From positions 25,766,879 to 25,830,878 of the forward strand of contig CM060334.1 of assembly GCA_030674155.1 (NCBI GenBank): DNA of 64,000 nucleotides, read 5' to 3'. The notes under the pieces are model-generated. The model made no database searches, had not been told where the DNA came from, and was given only the letters and a program-made list of their open reading frames with translations. This DNA comes from Stramonita haemastoma. Lineage: Eukaryota; Mollusca; Gastropoda; Neogastropoda; Muricidae. Shown in pieces: positions 1 to 9,834 of this stretch (positions are counted from its first letter, which is position 1; each line of letters starts with the position of its first letter). The position numbers and the translations under genes were made by a program.

Positions 1-437
1 CACCAGTGGTTAGATTTTAGCGTGTAAAAACAAGAAGAAAGGTAAAGGTAGAGCCTCCAATGTTCACCAATGGTGAGATTTTAGCGTGTAAAAACAAGAA
101 TAAAGGTAAAGGTAGAGCCTCCAATGTTCACCAATGGTGAGATTTTAGCGTGTAAAAACAAGAATAAAGGTAAAGGTAGAGCCTCCAATGTTCACCAATG
201 GTGAGATTTTAGCGTGTAAAAACAAGGAAAAAAGGTGAAGGTAGAGCCTCTGAGGTTCACCAGTGGTGAGATTTTAGCGTGTAAAAACAAGAAAAAAAGG
301 TAAAGGTAGAGCCTCTGAGGTTCACCAATGGTGAGATTTTAGCGTGTAAAAACAAGAAAAAAAGGTAAAGGTAGAGCCTCTGAGGTTTACCAATGGTGAG
401 ATTTTAGCGTGTAAAAACAAGAAAAAAGTTAAAAGGT
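1..437. repeat. 64-bp tandem satellite, about 6.8 copies
   Basis: Seven successive near-identical units of 64 bp run from the left edge. Each contains a CACCARTGGTGAGATTTTAG core, then GTAAAAACAAG, then GGTAAAGGTAGAGCCT. Units differ by a few substitutions (CCAATGTT versus CTGAGGTT). The array is cut by the window edge, so its full length is unknown. It ends against a SINE, and the motif ATTTTAGCGTGTGCG reappears just past that SINE near 711, suggesting that the SINE interrupted the array. No coding potential is seen. Confidence 0.9.
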
Positions 438-708
438 GTCCCATAACCTAGGCGGTCGTAGGGGAGTGAGGCATCAAAGACCTCAGTTTCTCTAGGGGCC
501 AGCTTATTAAGGACGGCGTCCATCTCCTCTCCTTTACTTTCCTGACCCTGAAAAGGGCAGGTGCCCATTTACAGCTGGGTGAACTGGGGTGACTGTACTG
601 AAGCCAAGGCGCGAAAACGGTCACCCATCCAATTGGTAACCACGCTCGACGCTGCTTAACATTGACTGGGGGAAAGCGAGCACTCTGACCACTTAGCTAT
701 CCCGCCCC
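433..708 (-). mobile_element. SINE family A (tRNA/5S-like chimeric head)
   Basis: On the minus strand the copy starts with GGGATAGCTAAGTGGTCAGA, which resembles the 5' half of a tRNA with its A box. It continues into GTTAAGCAGCGTCGAGCGTG and GGATGGGTGACCG, which match the 5S rRNA A box and C box regions. A unique body follows (AGCTGTAAATGGGCACCTG) and ends in GGACACCTTT. Related copies lie at 43600-43876, 62012-62190 and 63310-63556, with fragments at 53893-53921 and 56444-56510. The SINE nature rests on the Pol III-like head and copy number. The 5S origin is inference from alignment by eye. Confidence 0.7.
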
Positions 709-801
709 CATCATTTTAGCGTGTGCGTTTTTTTCTTGCCTTGAAAGTAGCCATGTACTGACTTCGTAGATGCCCTTTTTTTTATATGTATTTGTTTGTA
801 G

Positions 802-1085
802 CATACGACGACGATGATGGTATTGATGATGATGGTATTGATGATGGTGACGGCGATGACGACGACGACGACGATGATGTGTTGCAGCGGCTGTGGTTAA
901 GCAACGGGCAAATGCACCCCCAAGAGGCAGTGCAGCCCCTGAGTGCCGTGCTGATCCCTGACGCCGCGCTGGAGAAGGACGGGCATTGGAGGGGGGAGGT
1001 GACGGACCTGACGGTGCCCCAACGGTGCCTCACCTCAGCCAGCTTTACCAACCTCTCCTACCTCCAAGTCCGCTTCTTCCTCCGT
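802..1085 (+). CDS. Arrestin-like (ARRDC-like) protein, internal exon
   Basis: This exon is bounded by a pyrimidine-rich acceptor (TTTGTTTGTAG) and the donor CGT|GTGAGT. It opens with about 28 residues dominated by Asp (DDDDGIDDDGIDDGDGDD), encoded by a GAC/GAT repeat. A folded-looking segment follows: LWLSNGQMHPQEAVQPLSAV, HWRGEVTDLTVPQ and NLSYLQVRFFLR. The VPxxxxTS...YLQVRFFLR pattern followed by the next exon's LKLQLKW resembles the paired strands near the end of an arrestin C domain (VPP..PS....I.V.Y.L.V), where ARRDC/TXNIP proteins bind cargo and ubiquitin ligases. The family call is inference from pattern. Upstream exons lie outside the window. An alternative acceptor at 887 would skip the Asp run but has a poor pyrimidine tract. 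Confidence 0.55.
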
Positions 1086-1089
1086 GTGA

Positions 1090-1146
1090 GTATCTAATCT
1101 CAACACTGTGGGGTCTAAAAGGGGTGCGGGCACATCTGTCTAGTTT

Positions 1147-1187
<41 letters not shown>

Positions 1188-1745
1188 ACTTTCAGCTCCT
1201 CTCAGCTGCTAATTAATTTAACCCACCCCATCCCATCCCATCCCATCCCATCCCATCCCAGGCCAGTTAAGTTTGTGCTATCTGAACACTATGGGTAAAG
1301 GGGGTCGCAGCTGTCAGTTTCCACCCCACTTTCAGCTCCTCTCAGCTGCTAATTAACCCACCCCATCCCATCCCATCCCAGCCAGCTTGTGCTATCTGAA
1401 CACTGTGGGTCTAAAAGGGGTAGGCACAGCTGTCTAGTTTCCTCCCCACTTTCAGCTCCTCTCAGCTGCTAATTAATTTAACCCACCCCATCCCATCCCA
1501 GCCAGTATCTGAACACTGTGGGTCTAAAAGGGTTACGGGCACAGCTGTCTAGTTTCCTCCCCACTTTCAGCTCCTCTCAGCTGCTAATTAACCCACCCCA
1601 TCCCATCCCATCCCAGGCCAGCTTGTGCTATCTGAACACTGTGGGTAAAGGGGTACGTCACAGCTGTCTAGTTTTCCCTATCTTTCAGCTCCTCTCAGCT
1701 GCTAATTAACTCACCCCATCCCATCCCAGCCAGGCCAGCTTGTGC
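1090..1745. repeat. About 115-bp intronic minisatellite, 5-6 copies
   Basis: Successive units share GAACACTGTGGGTCTAAAAG, a CAGCTGTCTAGTTTYC stretch, CTTTCAGCTCCTCTCAGCTG, and a CCCATCCCATCCC run of variable length. The first, truncated unit begins only a few bases past the donor of the preceding exon and contains a poly(C) run of about 40 at 1148-1188. The CCCATCC subrepeat accounts for the length variation. All of it lies in the intron between 1085 and 2810. Confidence 0.85.
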
Positions 1746-2194
1746 TATTTATAGCAGGAACTGACCACATTTTGGACAAGGTAAAAGAAAGGGGCGTGCT
1801 AAATTTAGCACTCTTGACTGAGCGATGTTGGATTTGTGCAAAGTGGGGGTGTGGGGTGTGGGGGGAGTGGAGTGCATCCTTATGGCCATATTTAGGTGGG
1901 GTGTGTTGTCATACATATTGCTGCATTGTTATATTACAGCATGATTTTGTAGCTCTGTGTTTGCGTGAGAGGAGCATAGGTACAACTGCATTGACTTCCT
2001 CCATACGTTTTCTTCATCTTTCCTTATTTTTGCCCCCCCCCCCCCCCCCCCCCCCCCACCACCACCACCACCACCACCACCCTGGGGACCAAAGCTGAAA
2101 TACACATTTTTAAAACTGTTTCAACACAAGACTTGATCTCGAAGGACAAGTGGCGTAGGTAAAATACAGCAAAGTGGGGAATGGGTGAATCGGT
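1746..2194. other. Intron sequence with poly(C) and CAC-repeat patch
   Basis: Between the 115-bp array and the GACT-rich array, the only recognisable structure is a poly(C) tract running into (CAC)n at about 2033-2082. No exon or transposon was recognised. Confidence 0.6.
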
Positions 2195-2723
2195 TTGGTT
2201 GATTGATCTGTCGATCAATCCCTTGATTGACTGACTGAAATACTGACTGAAAGATTGATTAACTGAAAGATTGGCTGACTAACTGACTGAAAGATTGGCT
2301 GGCTGACTAACCGATTGACTGAAAGACTGACTGACTGGAAGATTGACTGACCGATTGACTGACTAAAAGACTGACTGACTGACCGACTGACTGAAAGACT
2401 GACTGACTGACCGACTGACAGAAAGATTGACTGAAAGACTGACTGACTGACCGATTGACTGAAAGACTGGCTGACTGACTGAAAGACTGGCTGACTGACT
2501 GAAAGACTGGCTGACTGACTGAAAGATTGGCTGGCTGACTGACCGATCGACTGAGATTTTGACTGACTGACTGAAAGATTGACTGACTACCTGACGGAAA
2601 GATTGACTGAAAGATTGACCAACTGACTGAAAGATTGACTGAAAGACTGACTGAAAGATTGACTGAAAGACTGACTGAAAGGTTGACTGAAAGACTCTCT
2701 TAAAGATTGACTGAAATATTGAC

Positions 2724-2728
<5 letters not shown>
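2195..2728. repeat. Degenerate (GACT)n-rich array
   Basis: Some 500 bp consist of imperfect repeats of GACTGACTGAAAGACTGACT and variants (ATTGACTGAAAG). It looks like an old tetranucleotide microsatellite expanded into higher-order blocks of 20-40 bp. It sits in the same intron and runs directly into the (GT)n tract. Confidence 0.85.

Positions 2729-2729
<1 letters not shown>

Positions 2730-2806
<77 letters not shown>
2730..2806. repeat. (GT)n microsatellite abutting a splice acceptor
   Basis: A perfect run of about 38 GT dinucleotides ends in GTGTGCAG at 2809, which is the acceptor of the next exon. The dinucleotide run therefore stands where a polypyrimidine tract would be expected. Confidence 0.95.
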
Positions 2807-2809
<3 letters not shown>

Positions 2810-2942
2810 CTGAAACTGCAGCTGAAGTGGACGGGCAGCCTGCAGGTAGATCAGGACGTGACGCTGGGGACAGGAGTGAGGAGGGCAGACCCCGCCAGCC
2901 TCCCCATCAGTCAGCTGAGAAACAACCTCCTGATTCGGCAAG
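2810..2942 (+). CDS. Arrestin-like (ARRDC-like) protein, internal exon
   Basis: The exon is framed by GTGTGCAG|CTG and CGGCAAG|GTGAGG. It starts in phase 0, matching the phase-0 end of the exon at 1085, and leaves one extra base, matching the exon at 5317. It encodes LKLQLKWTGSLQVDQDVTLG followed by TGVRRADPASLP and ISQLRNNLLIRQ. In alpha-arrestins the equivalent strand ends in a (P)IxIGT motif close to the C-domain boundary; VTLGTG here is comparable. The exon is followed by (TCTG)n and (CT)n repeats. The splice phases make the exon call stronger than the family call. Confidence 0.6.
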
Positions 2943-2967
2943 GTGAGGAAGGCTATGTATATATAGC

Positions 2968-3320
<353 letters not shown>

Positions 3321-3694
3321 TATTTCTATTATGTGGGTGTGTAAGAATGTGACAGTCGTGTTCAAGGGCTAAAGAAGTAAAATCTCGCCATTTGTGAACC
3401 TCGGAGCTCTAGTCGAGGAACAACAAAAAGTGAATTGCTTCATGTATGTTTAAGATGGGCATGCATGTGTAGTGTGCAGGAATGCTTGCAGTATAAAGTT
3501 TTTGCGTTTGTATGCATGCATTGTTAAAAGCTGCATGTGCATGTTTGCATGCGTGTATGGGTGTTTATTTACACAGGTTCATGGGTGTTGCCTAGCCGTG
3601 GCCAACAGATTTGTCAGCAATGGTGGTGGGGGGTTTTGTTTTGTTTTTTGTTGTTGGGTTAGTTAGTTTGCTTTTTTAGGGGGGGAGGGGGTGT

Positions 3695-3935
3695 TAAAGG
3701 ATAGCCTAGTGGTTAGTGTTTCGCTTGTGATCTGATAGCCCGGGATCGAGCCACCATCGAGGCACCCATTGAAAGGGATTTTTCCCCCTGGATTTTAACA
3801 TCAGTACCAACTCCACTACCTGAAAGTCCTTCAGATGAAACCATAAATCGAGGTCTCGTGTGTGAACCCACGCAGAACATCTTGCGAATACGTCAAAATC
3901 TGTCCCGCCTTACGGAAGAGTAGGCCATTATGTGA
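3695..3935 (+). mobile_element. SINE family B, 3'-truncated copy
   Basis: The head GGATAGCCTAGTGGTTAGTG (A box) and CCCGGGATCGAGCC (B-box region) are followed by the family body: a TTTTTCCCCCTGG stretch, then CCTTCAGATGAAACCATAAA, GAACATCTTGCG and GTAGGCCATTATGTG. About 15 full or partial copies of this roughly 340-bp family occur in the window. The complete form ends in GCTTATTCCATTATCCTCGA and an (AATA)n tail. Confidence 0.8.
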
Positions 3936-4338
3936 CGGGTAGAAATGGATGACTTTTTTTTTTTTTTAAACGCATACACTGGTGTGTTTCTGACATCAAG
4001 CCCGAAGTCAGGATGTGGCTACCTTTGTGATGGGCAAAAAACGGTCGCATACACAAAAGCTGTAACCAGGGGAACGAAAAATAAAATTTTGTTGAAACTA
4101 CTTCCATCCATGACAAGCTCCTAGAATGTCAATATCTTCTCTCCCTTAAACAAGAAAATTCCTTTGAAAGCAGAGAATGGCTGGCTGTATTGCTAGGTAC
4201 CAAAAATAAAAGCCGTAGGCGCAAAATTGTCATCCACGGTGTACTTGCGGCTTTCCATGTGTAATAAGACAAATGCATATTCTATGTGGAACACCCCGCC
4301 CCCTGTCCTTTTTATACATCCACTCCCTGTGTGTATGC

Positions 4339-4636
4339 GCCGCTGTAGTCTAGTGGTTAGGGCGTTGGACTCGAAATCTAAAGGTTGCGGGTTCGATCAC
4401 AGCTTTTTCGGCTATGGTGTTGTGCCCTTGGAAAAGGCACTTTACGGCTATTTTTCTACCCCACCCAGGTGTAAAAGGGGTACCAACCTTGTGTTGGGGG
4501 TTAATTAACCCTGCGATAGACTGGCGTCCTATCCAGGGGGGACTCTATGACTCTCAGTCGCTTAACACCACAGAAACCGGGATAAGCACCGGCCTGATGA
4601 ACCTTAGGCTCGGGACAGACTTTAACTTTAACTTTA
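4339..4636 (+). mobile_element. SINE family C, full length with 17-bp TSD
   Basis: A complete copy starts GCCGCTGTAGTCTAGTGGTT (A box) with GCGGGTTCGATCA (B box). Its body contains GTGCCCTTGGAAAAGGCACT and GCGATAGACTGGCGTCCTAT, and it ends in a (CTTTAA)n-type tail. It is flanked by the direct repeat ACTCCCTGTGTGTATGC at 4322-4338 and 4637-4653, the expected mark of retroposition. Other copies lie at 28122-28418 and 49728-50016. Confidence 0.9.
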
Positions 4637-4669
4637 ACTCCCTGTGTGTATGCAGATTTGTAGATTGTC

Positions 4670-4935
4670 ATCCGTACCCACCGGCACACAATGGCCTACT
4701 TTTGAGCCAAAAAGTGTAACAGGTTTTTATGTGTGCGCAAGATGTTCTGCGTGCATTTGCACATGGAATCTCGGTTTATAGTCACGTTCAAAGGGAATGG
4801 GGGGGGGGGGGGGGGGGGGGGGGGAGTCGGTGCTGATGTTAACTCCAAGGGGAAAATCCGCTTGAACGAGATTCGAATCATGGTCAGCATATCACGAGTG
4901 CAGTGCGCAACGCTCTAACCACCAGGCTATCCCGT
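4670..4935 (-). mobile_element. SINE family B, partial copy
   Basis: Read on the minus strand, the head (GGGATAGCCTGGTGGTTAGA) lies near 4935, and the 3' body up to the CCGGTGGGTACGG segment lies near 4675. A poly(G) tract of about 24 (4799-4822) replaces the part between them where other copies have AGTCTTTCGG. Confidence 0.75.
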
Positions 4936-4939
4936 ATCG

Positions 4940-5255
4940 TAGTAGAAGTAGTAGTAGTAGGAGGAGGAGGTGGAGGAGGAGGTGGAGGAGGAGGAGGTGG
5001 AGGAGGAGGAGTAGCAGCAGCAGCTAGCAGCAGCTGTAGCAGCAGTAACAGCAGCAGTGGTGGTAGTAGCAGTATTAGTAGTGGTAGTAGCAGGTGCATC
5101 AGCAGTAGTTAGAGGTAGTAGTAGATGCAGCAATAGTGGTAGAAATATTACGATTTATCATATTCCTTGTTGTTATTACATGTTATTGTTGTTGTTGTCG
5201 TTGCATTTCTCCTCCTCCTCCTCCTCCTCCTCCTCCTCTCCTCCTCCTCCTAAGT
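4940..5255. repeat. Trinucleotide-repeat patch (GTA/GGA/GCA and TCC)
   Basis: Mixed (GTA)n, (GGA)n, (GCA)n and (GTT)n triplets at 4940-5195 are followed by (TCC)n at 5210-5250, about 60 bp before the last exon of the arrestin-like gene. It produces long poly-Gly, poly-Ser or poly-Val frames that are not genes. Confidence 0.9.
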
Positions 5256-5316
5256 CAGGCTGTAGACTACTGGTCAGTCTGTATTCAAACGATTTCTGAT
5301 TCTGTATTTCTTTCAG

Positions 5317-5381
5317 CCTTTGATCGGGTAGCTGCAGCAGCAGCTGAACAAGACGAAGCCTCAACAGCCGCCAGTGCATGA
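5317..5381 (+). CDS. Arrestin-like (ARRDC-like) protein, last exon
   Basis: A good acceptor (TTCTGTATTTCTTTCAG) precedes the exon, and the single base carried from 2942 completes the first codon (GCC). The exon encodes the C-terminus AFDRVAAAAAEQDEASTAAS followed by Ala and TGA. The tail is Ala/Ser/Glu-rich and probably disordered. It contains no PPxY motif of the sort many ARRDC tails use to recruit Nedd4-type ligases, so such a function is not supported here. The phase agreement across all three exons is the main support. Confidence 0.55.
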
Positions 5382-5532
5382 TTGATTTTGTTTTTTATTC
5401 GTGTCTATTTTTTTTAATTGAATGAAACAAGATAGAGGGGAAAAAATTGTTTGGGCTATTGCCGCAAAGACTTGTGATATAATGTACACTAACGTAGGAA
5501 CTACTTCCCTTCCGTCTTATCTCCCCCCCCCC

Positions 5533-5612
<80 letters not shown>

Positions 5613-7789
5613 GTCAACTGTGGTAAGGGTCACGATTGATCACGTGTTCCACAGAGACATGGTTTTAGGCGCATTTTCAAGCCATCCTGTAGGGTTTTTT
5701 TTTTTTTTTTTAGAGTTTAATGACGGAGCAGCTTAAAAACTCGTATTCTACTGATAAATATGCCTGTGTGTGTATTTTTTTCATATCAGTCGCCTTTTTT
5801 GCCCCATTTATATGATCTACAAATTCTGGCTTAGTTTTAAGAAAAGTTAAATTTGATTTCATGGTTTCATCGTTTAAAATTCGTCAAAATGCTTGACAGA
5901 ATTATGTCTAAGGACGAGAATCATAACAAGACCCAAGAACTAGAAGCGTGAAATTGAATGGATAACTGTTGTCTATGAAGAATGAAAGTGAAGACTAGGA
6001 ACAATTTCACTATTTGAGGGCAGTGTTTTAGTTTTTTGTTTTGTTTTGTCTGTCTGTTTGAGGGGGAGGGGGGGTTGTTTTAGTTACTTTATTTGTTTGT
6101 TGGTTGCTTTTTTTTTTTTTTTTGGGGGGGGGGGGGTTACTGTTTACTGTTTGGTCGTTCTTGGGAAGGGTGAGTAAGTGTTGACATAGACTATAACCAA
6201 ACGCTGTTTGTGAATGAATTTTAATCTTGCGACTTTGTTTAAAACTGGTCTATTTTTTACCGCTTTGGCTTGTGTATAATATGAAAACTGGAATCTTTTC
6301 AACGTGTGGGGGTGAATTTTGAATTTTTGTACAAGGGATTTTAAGCATTTTTTTCATGGGTTTTAGTGTGGCATGGTTTTTTTTACTTGGTGGCTTTTTT
6401 TTAAGTAGACTTTTTAATCATCAAGAGGAACACGACACGCCACAAGGATCACACTCTTTGATAACCCCAATGACGGCGTTTAGTAAACGGTTTGTCTAGA
6501 TCTACTAAAGCAAAGTGCTGGAACATCGTTCGGAGTGTAAATGACACAAAACCTAGTTCCACCTGCAACTGCCACCCATAGTGTAGGCTTTTTTTCTGTA
6601 CAGTGTCTGACAGGTAGTTTCATAATGTGTGGTTGAGACTGATTGTAGTGAGGTTAAGTGTTTTGGTCTGATTAAGACGGTGTATGTACTTCAAAAAAAA
6701 AAATAATAATATATAATGATAAAACCAACAACAAACAAAACCCATCCTCCCAAACCTGGACTAAAAACAACCTGTGGTTGACATATTAAGGCAAACATTT
6801 TCAGTTGCAGTGATCATGAAATTTTGGTATTTTTTTAAAATGTTCAATGACCAATTACAATTTTTATAAGTATTTATCTCTTTGTTTTCGTCCATTCGAT
6901 TGAACCCCCCCACCCCCCACCCCCACCCCACCCACCCATCCACGCAAAAAAACAAACAAAAAACCGTTACAATCCTCTCAACCATGCACTTACTATAAAG
7001 GAAAAACCACAGATGTGAGAATCTTTCTCCTTTTGGCAAAATATTTCATAACTGGAACTGTTCAGAGTACCCTTGTAAATGAAGTGTCTGTGTGTAAACG
7101 TAAGAGAACTAAGCACTTGCAAAATGCAGTGTACCCTTTTATGAATTACAGACAGAACGAACAAGTATTAAACTCAGCAAACCTTTGTTACAAAAATTCA
7201 TGCACTGTATTCAAAATGTGGGTTTCCAATGCCGTTTAGAGGTGTCAAGGTACACAAAAATCTTCAGCTTCAGGTGGCGACCAGGGGACTTGCCCCTGGC
7301 CCCTACAAGTGGCCTAGGTGGCTCCCAGACACCTGCCACATGTTCCTCCTTGTTCCTGATTTTTCCCGCTCTCATCTCTGAAAAACTAGAAACACTGTAG
7401 AAAAAGAAAGCCTAAGCTATCGGCTGATACAGAGGCCATTTTTACTGCCTCTGTAGCAGCTGATCTGTAATCTTTCCAGTCACCCCATCGAATCAGAATT
7501 AATTGAAGTAAATCTTCATTCAACCAGTTGCTTTCTTTTAACAACTTGAGACTTTGATAGAGGACTGCTTTTGTGTACATGGGACCTGGTCCATTAGTTT
7601 TATAAAAATTGAAGCGACCATATAATTTAGAGGATTGAAATGAATTTGACTTGGGGAAGGGGGAGTCTATGCTATTTAGGGGTATGTGATGTAGAGGTCA
7701 TGGAAAGAGTGAAAATTCGCTGAATCACTTGAAAATAAATAATTTCTTTATCTAGTGCTTGTCAAAAGAATTGGGTTGAATAAATGTGT
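5382..7789 (+). other. 3' flank of the arrestin-like gene
   Basis: No exon or clear transposon was seen. The stretch contains (CT)n at 5534-5605, several poly(T)/poly(G) patches, and a GC-rich element fragment at 7265-7385. Possible polyadenylation signals are ATTAAA at 7168-7173 and AATAAA at 7734-7739. How much of it is 3' UTR cannot be decided. Confidence 0.5.
7265..7385. repeat. GC-rich dispersed repeat fragment
   Basis: The segment contains TTCAGGTGGCGACCAGGGGA and CTTGCCCCTGGCCCCT, then a TTCCTGATTTTTCCCGCTC stretch. The same architecture (TTCAG, GGGGG...TTGCCCCCTGG blocks, then a TTTTC...CTCT end) recurs at 18845-18980 and 23075-23195, so it is a diverged interspersed repeat. Its class is not known to me. 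Confidence 0.55.
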
Positions 7790-7992
7790 TTGCCTTGCCT
7801 TGCTTTGTTTTGCCATTCCTTGCCTTGCCTTGCCATTTCTTGCCTTGCTGTGCCTTGCCATTTCTTTTCTTGCCTTGCTTTGTCTTGCCATTTCTTGCCT
7901 TGCTTTCTTTTGCCATTCCTTGCATTGCCTTGCCATTTCTTGCCTTGACTTGCTTTGTCTTGCCATCTCTTGCCTTGCCTTGTTTTGTTTTG
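7787..7992. repeat. (TTGCC)n-derived array
   Basis: About 200 bp of imperfect TTGCCTTGCC, TTGCCATTTC and TTGCTTTG blocks form 15-30-bp higher-order repeats. Open frames on both strands are artefacts of this repeat. Confidence 0.9.
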
Positions 7993-8039
7993 GTTTTTCT
8001 CACATAGTCATTGCAGATTTCTCTGTATATTGCTCTCCC

Positions 8040-8238
8040 CGAGACAAGCGTCAAAACATCTTGAGCACAATGTTAAATCCTGTTCCGCTTTTCGTAAGAG
8101 TAGGCCATCGTGTGCCGGTGGGAACAGATAAGATTTACAAAACTGCATACACGCGGGGACTGGATGTAAAAAAACACACGAGTGCTTATCCCATTATCCT
8201 CGTTATAAAAGAACAAATAAATAAATAAATAAATAAGG
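8040..8238 (+). mobile_element. SINE family B, 3' half
   Basis: The copy begins within the body (CGTCAAAACATCTTGAGCAC) and continues through GTAGGCCATCGTGTGCCGGT, GCATACACGCGGGGACTGGA and GCTTATCCCATTATCCTCG to an (AATA)n tail. It lacks the tRNA-like head. Confidence 0.85.
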
Positions 8239-8268
8239 CACACCGCAGATATATTTGTTTCTTAGTGG

Positions 8269-8269
8269 C

Positions 8270-8345
<76 letters not shown>
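8269..8345. repeat. (ATT)n microsatellite
   Basis: About 25 perfect ATT triplets. Confidence 0.97.
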
Positions 8346-8346
<1 letters not shown>

Positions 8347-8809
8347 ATATGAAAGAGTAAAAGGAGGGAGATGAAGAGGCAGACAGATGAAATGATGGGA
8401 AGACATGAGAGTGGACGGGTCTTGGGTGGAGCGATCTGCTACAAAGGGGGGGCGGGGCGGGGAGACCGTGGAGAGTGGAGAAGCTAAGTGCAAAATCTTC
8501 AGTAGTGTCCCCACGGTCCGCGGGACCACGGGACAGGTGAAGGTGAAGGTAGCGGCATTCCGACTAAGGGCATTGTAGACCACTTTGGCTTTGGGTCACA
8601 GACGACATAAATGGAGGAATTTCGCAAACAATTCTTACGTGTAATGCCAAACTCCCCAGTGAGAGAAAGGAGGGAGGGGGGCGGGGGGAAGAAAAAGGCG
8701 GAGAAAGAGAATGAATGAATGCAAAGGTTGAGGAAGAGAATGAATGAATGCAAGTGTATATTGCTGTTGTGACACGATCACTTGCATTGCATTGCATTGT
8801 ATTGCGGGC

Positions 8810-9055
8810 CCCTTTCAGTCAAGGAAGATGCCTGTCTGAAATTCAGGCCGAATCTCCCTGGGGAGAGAGTCGCTGCAAGAGCTACGCCACTCCCATTGTG
8901 AGTGACTGTTTTCTACAAAAATCTTGCTATTGAAATCTCTCTTGTTGCCGCGGGTTCTTTTACATGTGTGACCTCGGTTTATCGTCTCATCCGAAAGACT
9001 AGCACTTAGACCACCCTCAGTTGACATGCAATTTTTGTAAATCGTGTCATCTGCT
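8810..9055 (-). mobile_element. SINE-like fragment (family G type)
   Basis: The segment contains GAAATTCAGGCCGAATCTCC, then CTGGGGAGAGAGTCGCTGCA and CTACGCCACTCCCATTGTGA. This matches the GAAATTTTGGCTGCTCTCCC...GGGGAGAGTGCGTCGCCACA block seen at 35740-35815 and its tandem copies. It then runs into a fragment of family B at 9030. Both are read as minus-oriented fragments. Confidence 0.55.
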
Positions 9056-9330
9056 CCCACCGGCACACGATGGCTACTCTTAGGAAAAGCGGAACAGGAT
9101 TTAACGTGTGCGCAAGATGTTCTGCGTGCGCTCGCACACGGGGCCTCGGTTTATAGTCTCGTCCGAAAGACTTTTGGGGAGAGTGGAGTCAGCACTGATG
9201 TTAACTCCAGGGGGAATAGGCCTATCCCCTCGAACGGGAATCGAACCCGGGTCGTCAAATTGTGAGCGCAATGTTGTGACCCAGGCTATCCGTCCCGCAA
9301 TGTTGTGACCACAGGCTATCCCGTCCCCCA
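9040..9330 (-). mobile_element. SINE family B copy
   Basis: A minus-strand head lies near 9320 (GGGACGGGATAGCCTG), with the B-box region GACCCGGGTTCGATTCCCGT. The body (GTTAACATCAGTGCTGACTC, AGTCTTTCGGACGAGACTAT) extends down to CACCGGCACACGATGG near 9060. The head is partly duplicated at 9280-9325. Confidence 0.8.
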
Positions 9331-9574
9331 AGCTCATCTAGCCCCGACTCTCCAGACCAAAGCCGTTATCTGCAGACAGGAAAACAATCATAATTATGCA
9401 GACTGAAGAAAAAAAAGTGGCACTGCTCTTGTGGCAGTACGCTGTCCCCTAGGGAAGAGCAGCCTGAATTAATTTAACACAGAGAAACCTGCCGTGACTT
9501 CAGAATGTATACAAACTGCCTGATAATTTATACTTTTATTAGCTCTGTTTTTTTAGTGGGGTTTTTGTTGTTTT

Positions 9575-9830
9575 TTTGTTCATCTGTTCCCACCGGCACA
9601 CGATGGCCTACTCTTACGAAAAGCGGAACTGGATTTAATGTGTGCGCAAGTTGTTCTGCGTGCGTTCGCACACAGGGCCTCGGTTTAAAGTCATCTGATG
9701 GACATTTTGGGGGAGTGGAGTCAGCACTAATGTTAACTCCAGAGGAAAAATCCCCTCTACCGGGAATCGAACCAGGGTCGTCAAATTGCGAGCACACTGT
9801 TCAGACCACTGGGCTATCCCGTCTCCAATA
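9575..9830 (-). mobile_element. SINE family B copy
   Basis: A minus-oriented copy with the head near 9825 (GGGATAGCCCAGTGGTCTGA), a B-box-like CCTGGTTCGATTCCCGGTAG, and the standard body down to the CCGGTGGGAACAGATGA segment near 9580. Confidence 0.85.
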
Positions 9831-9834
9831 TAGG

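Noticed and set aside
4339..4410. tRNA genes at the SINE heads (also 43170, 43600, 16840, 63556)
   Set aside because: A-box and B-box sequences are present, but the cloverleaf is incomplete, and the same unrelated body and tail follow each copy; they are SINEs.
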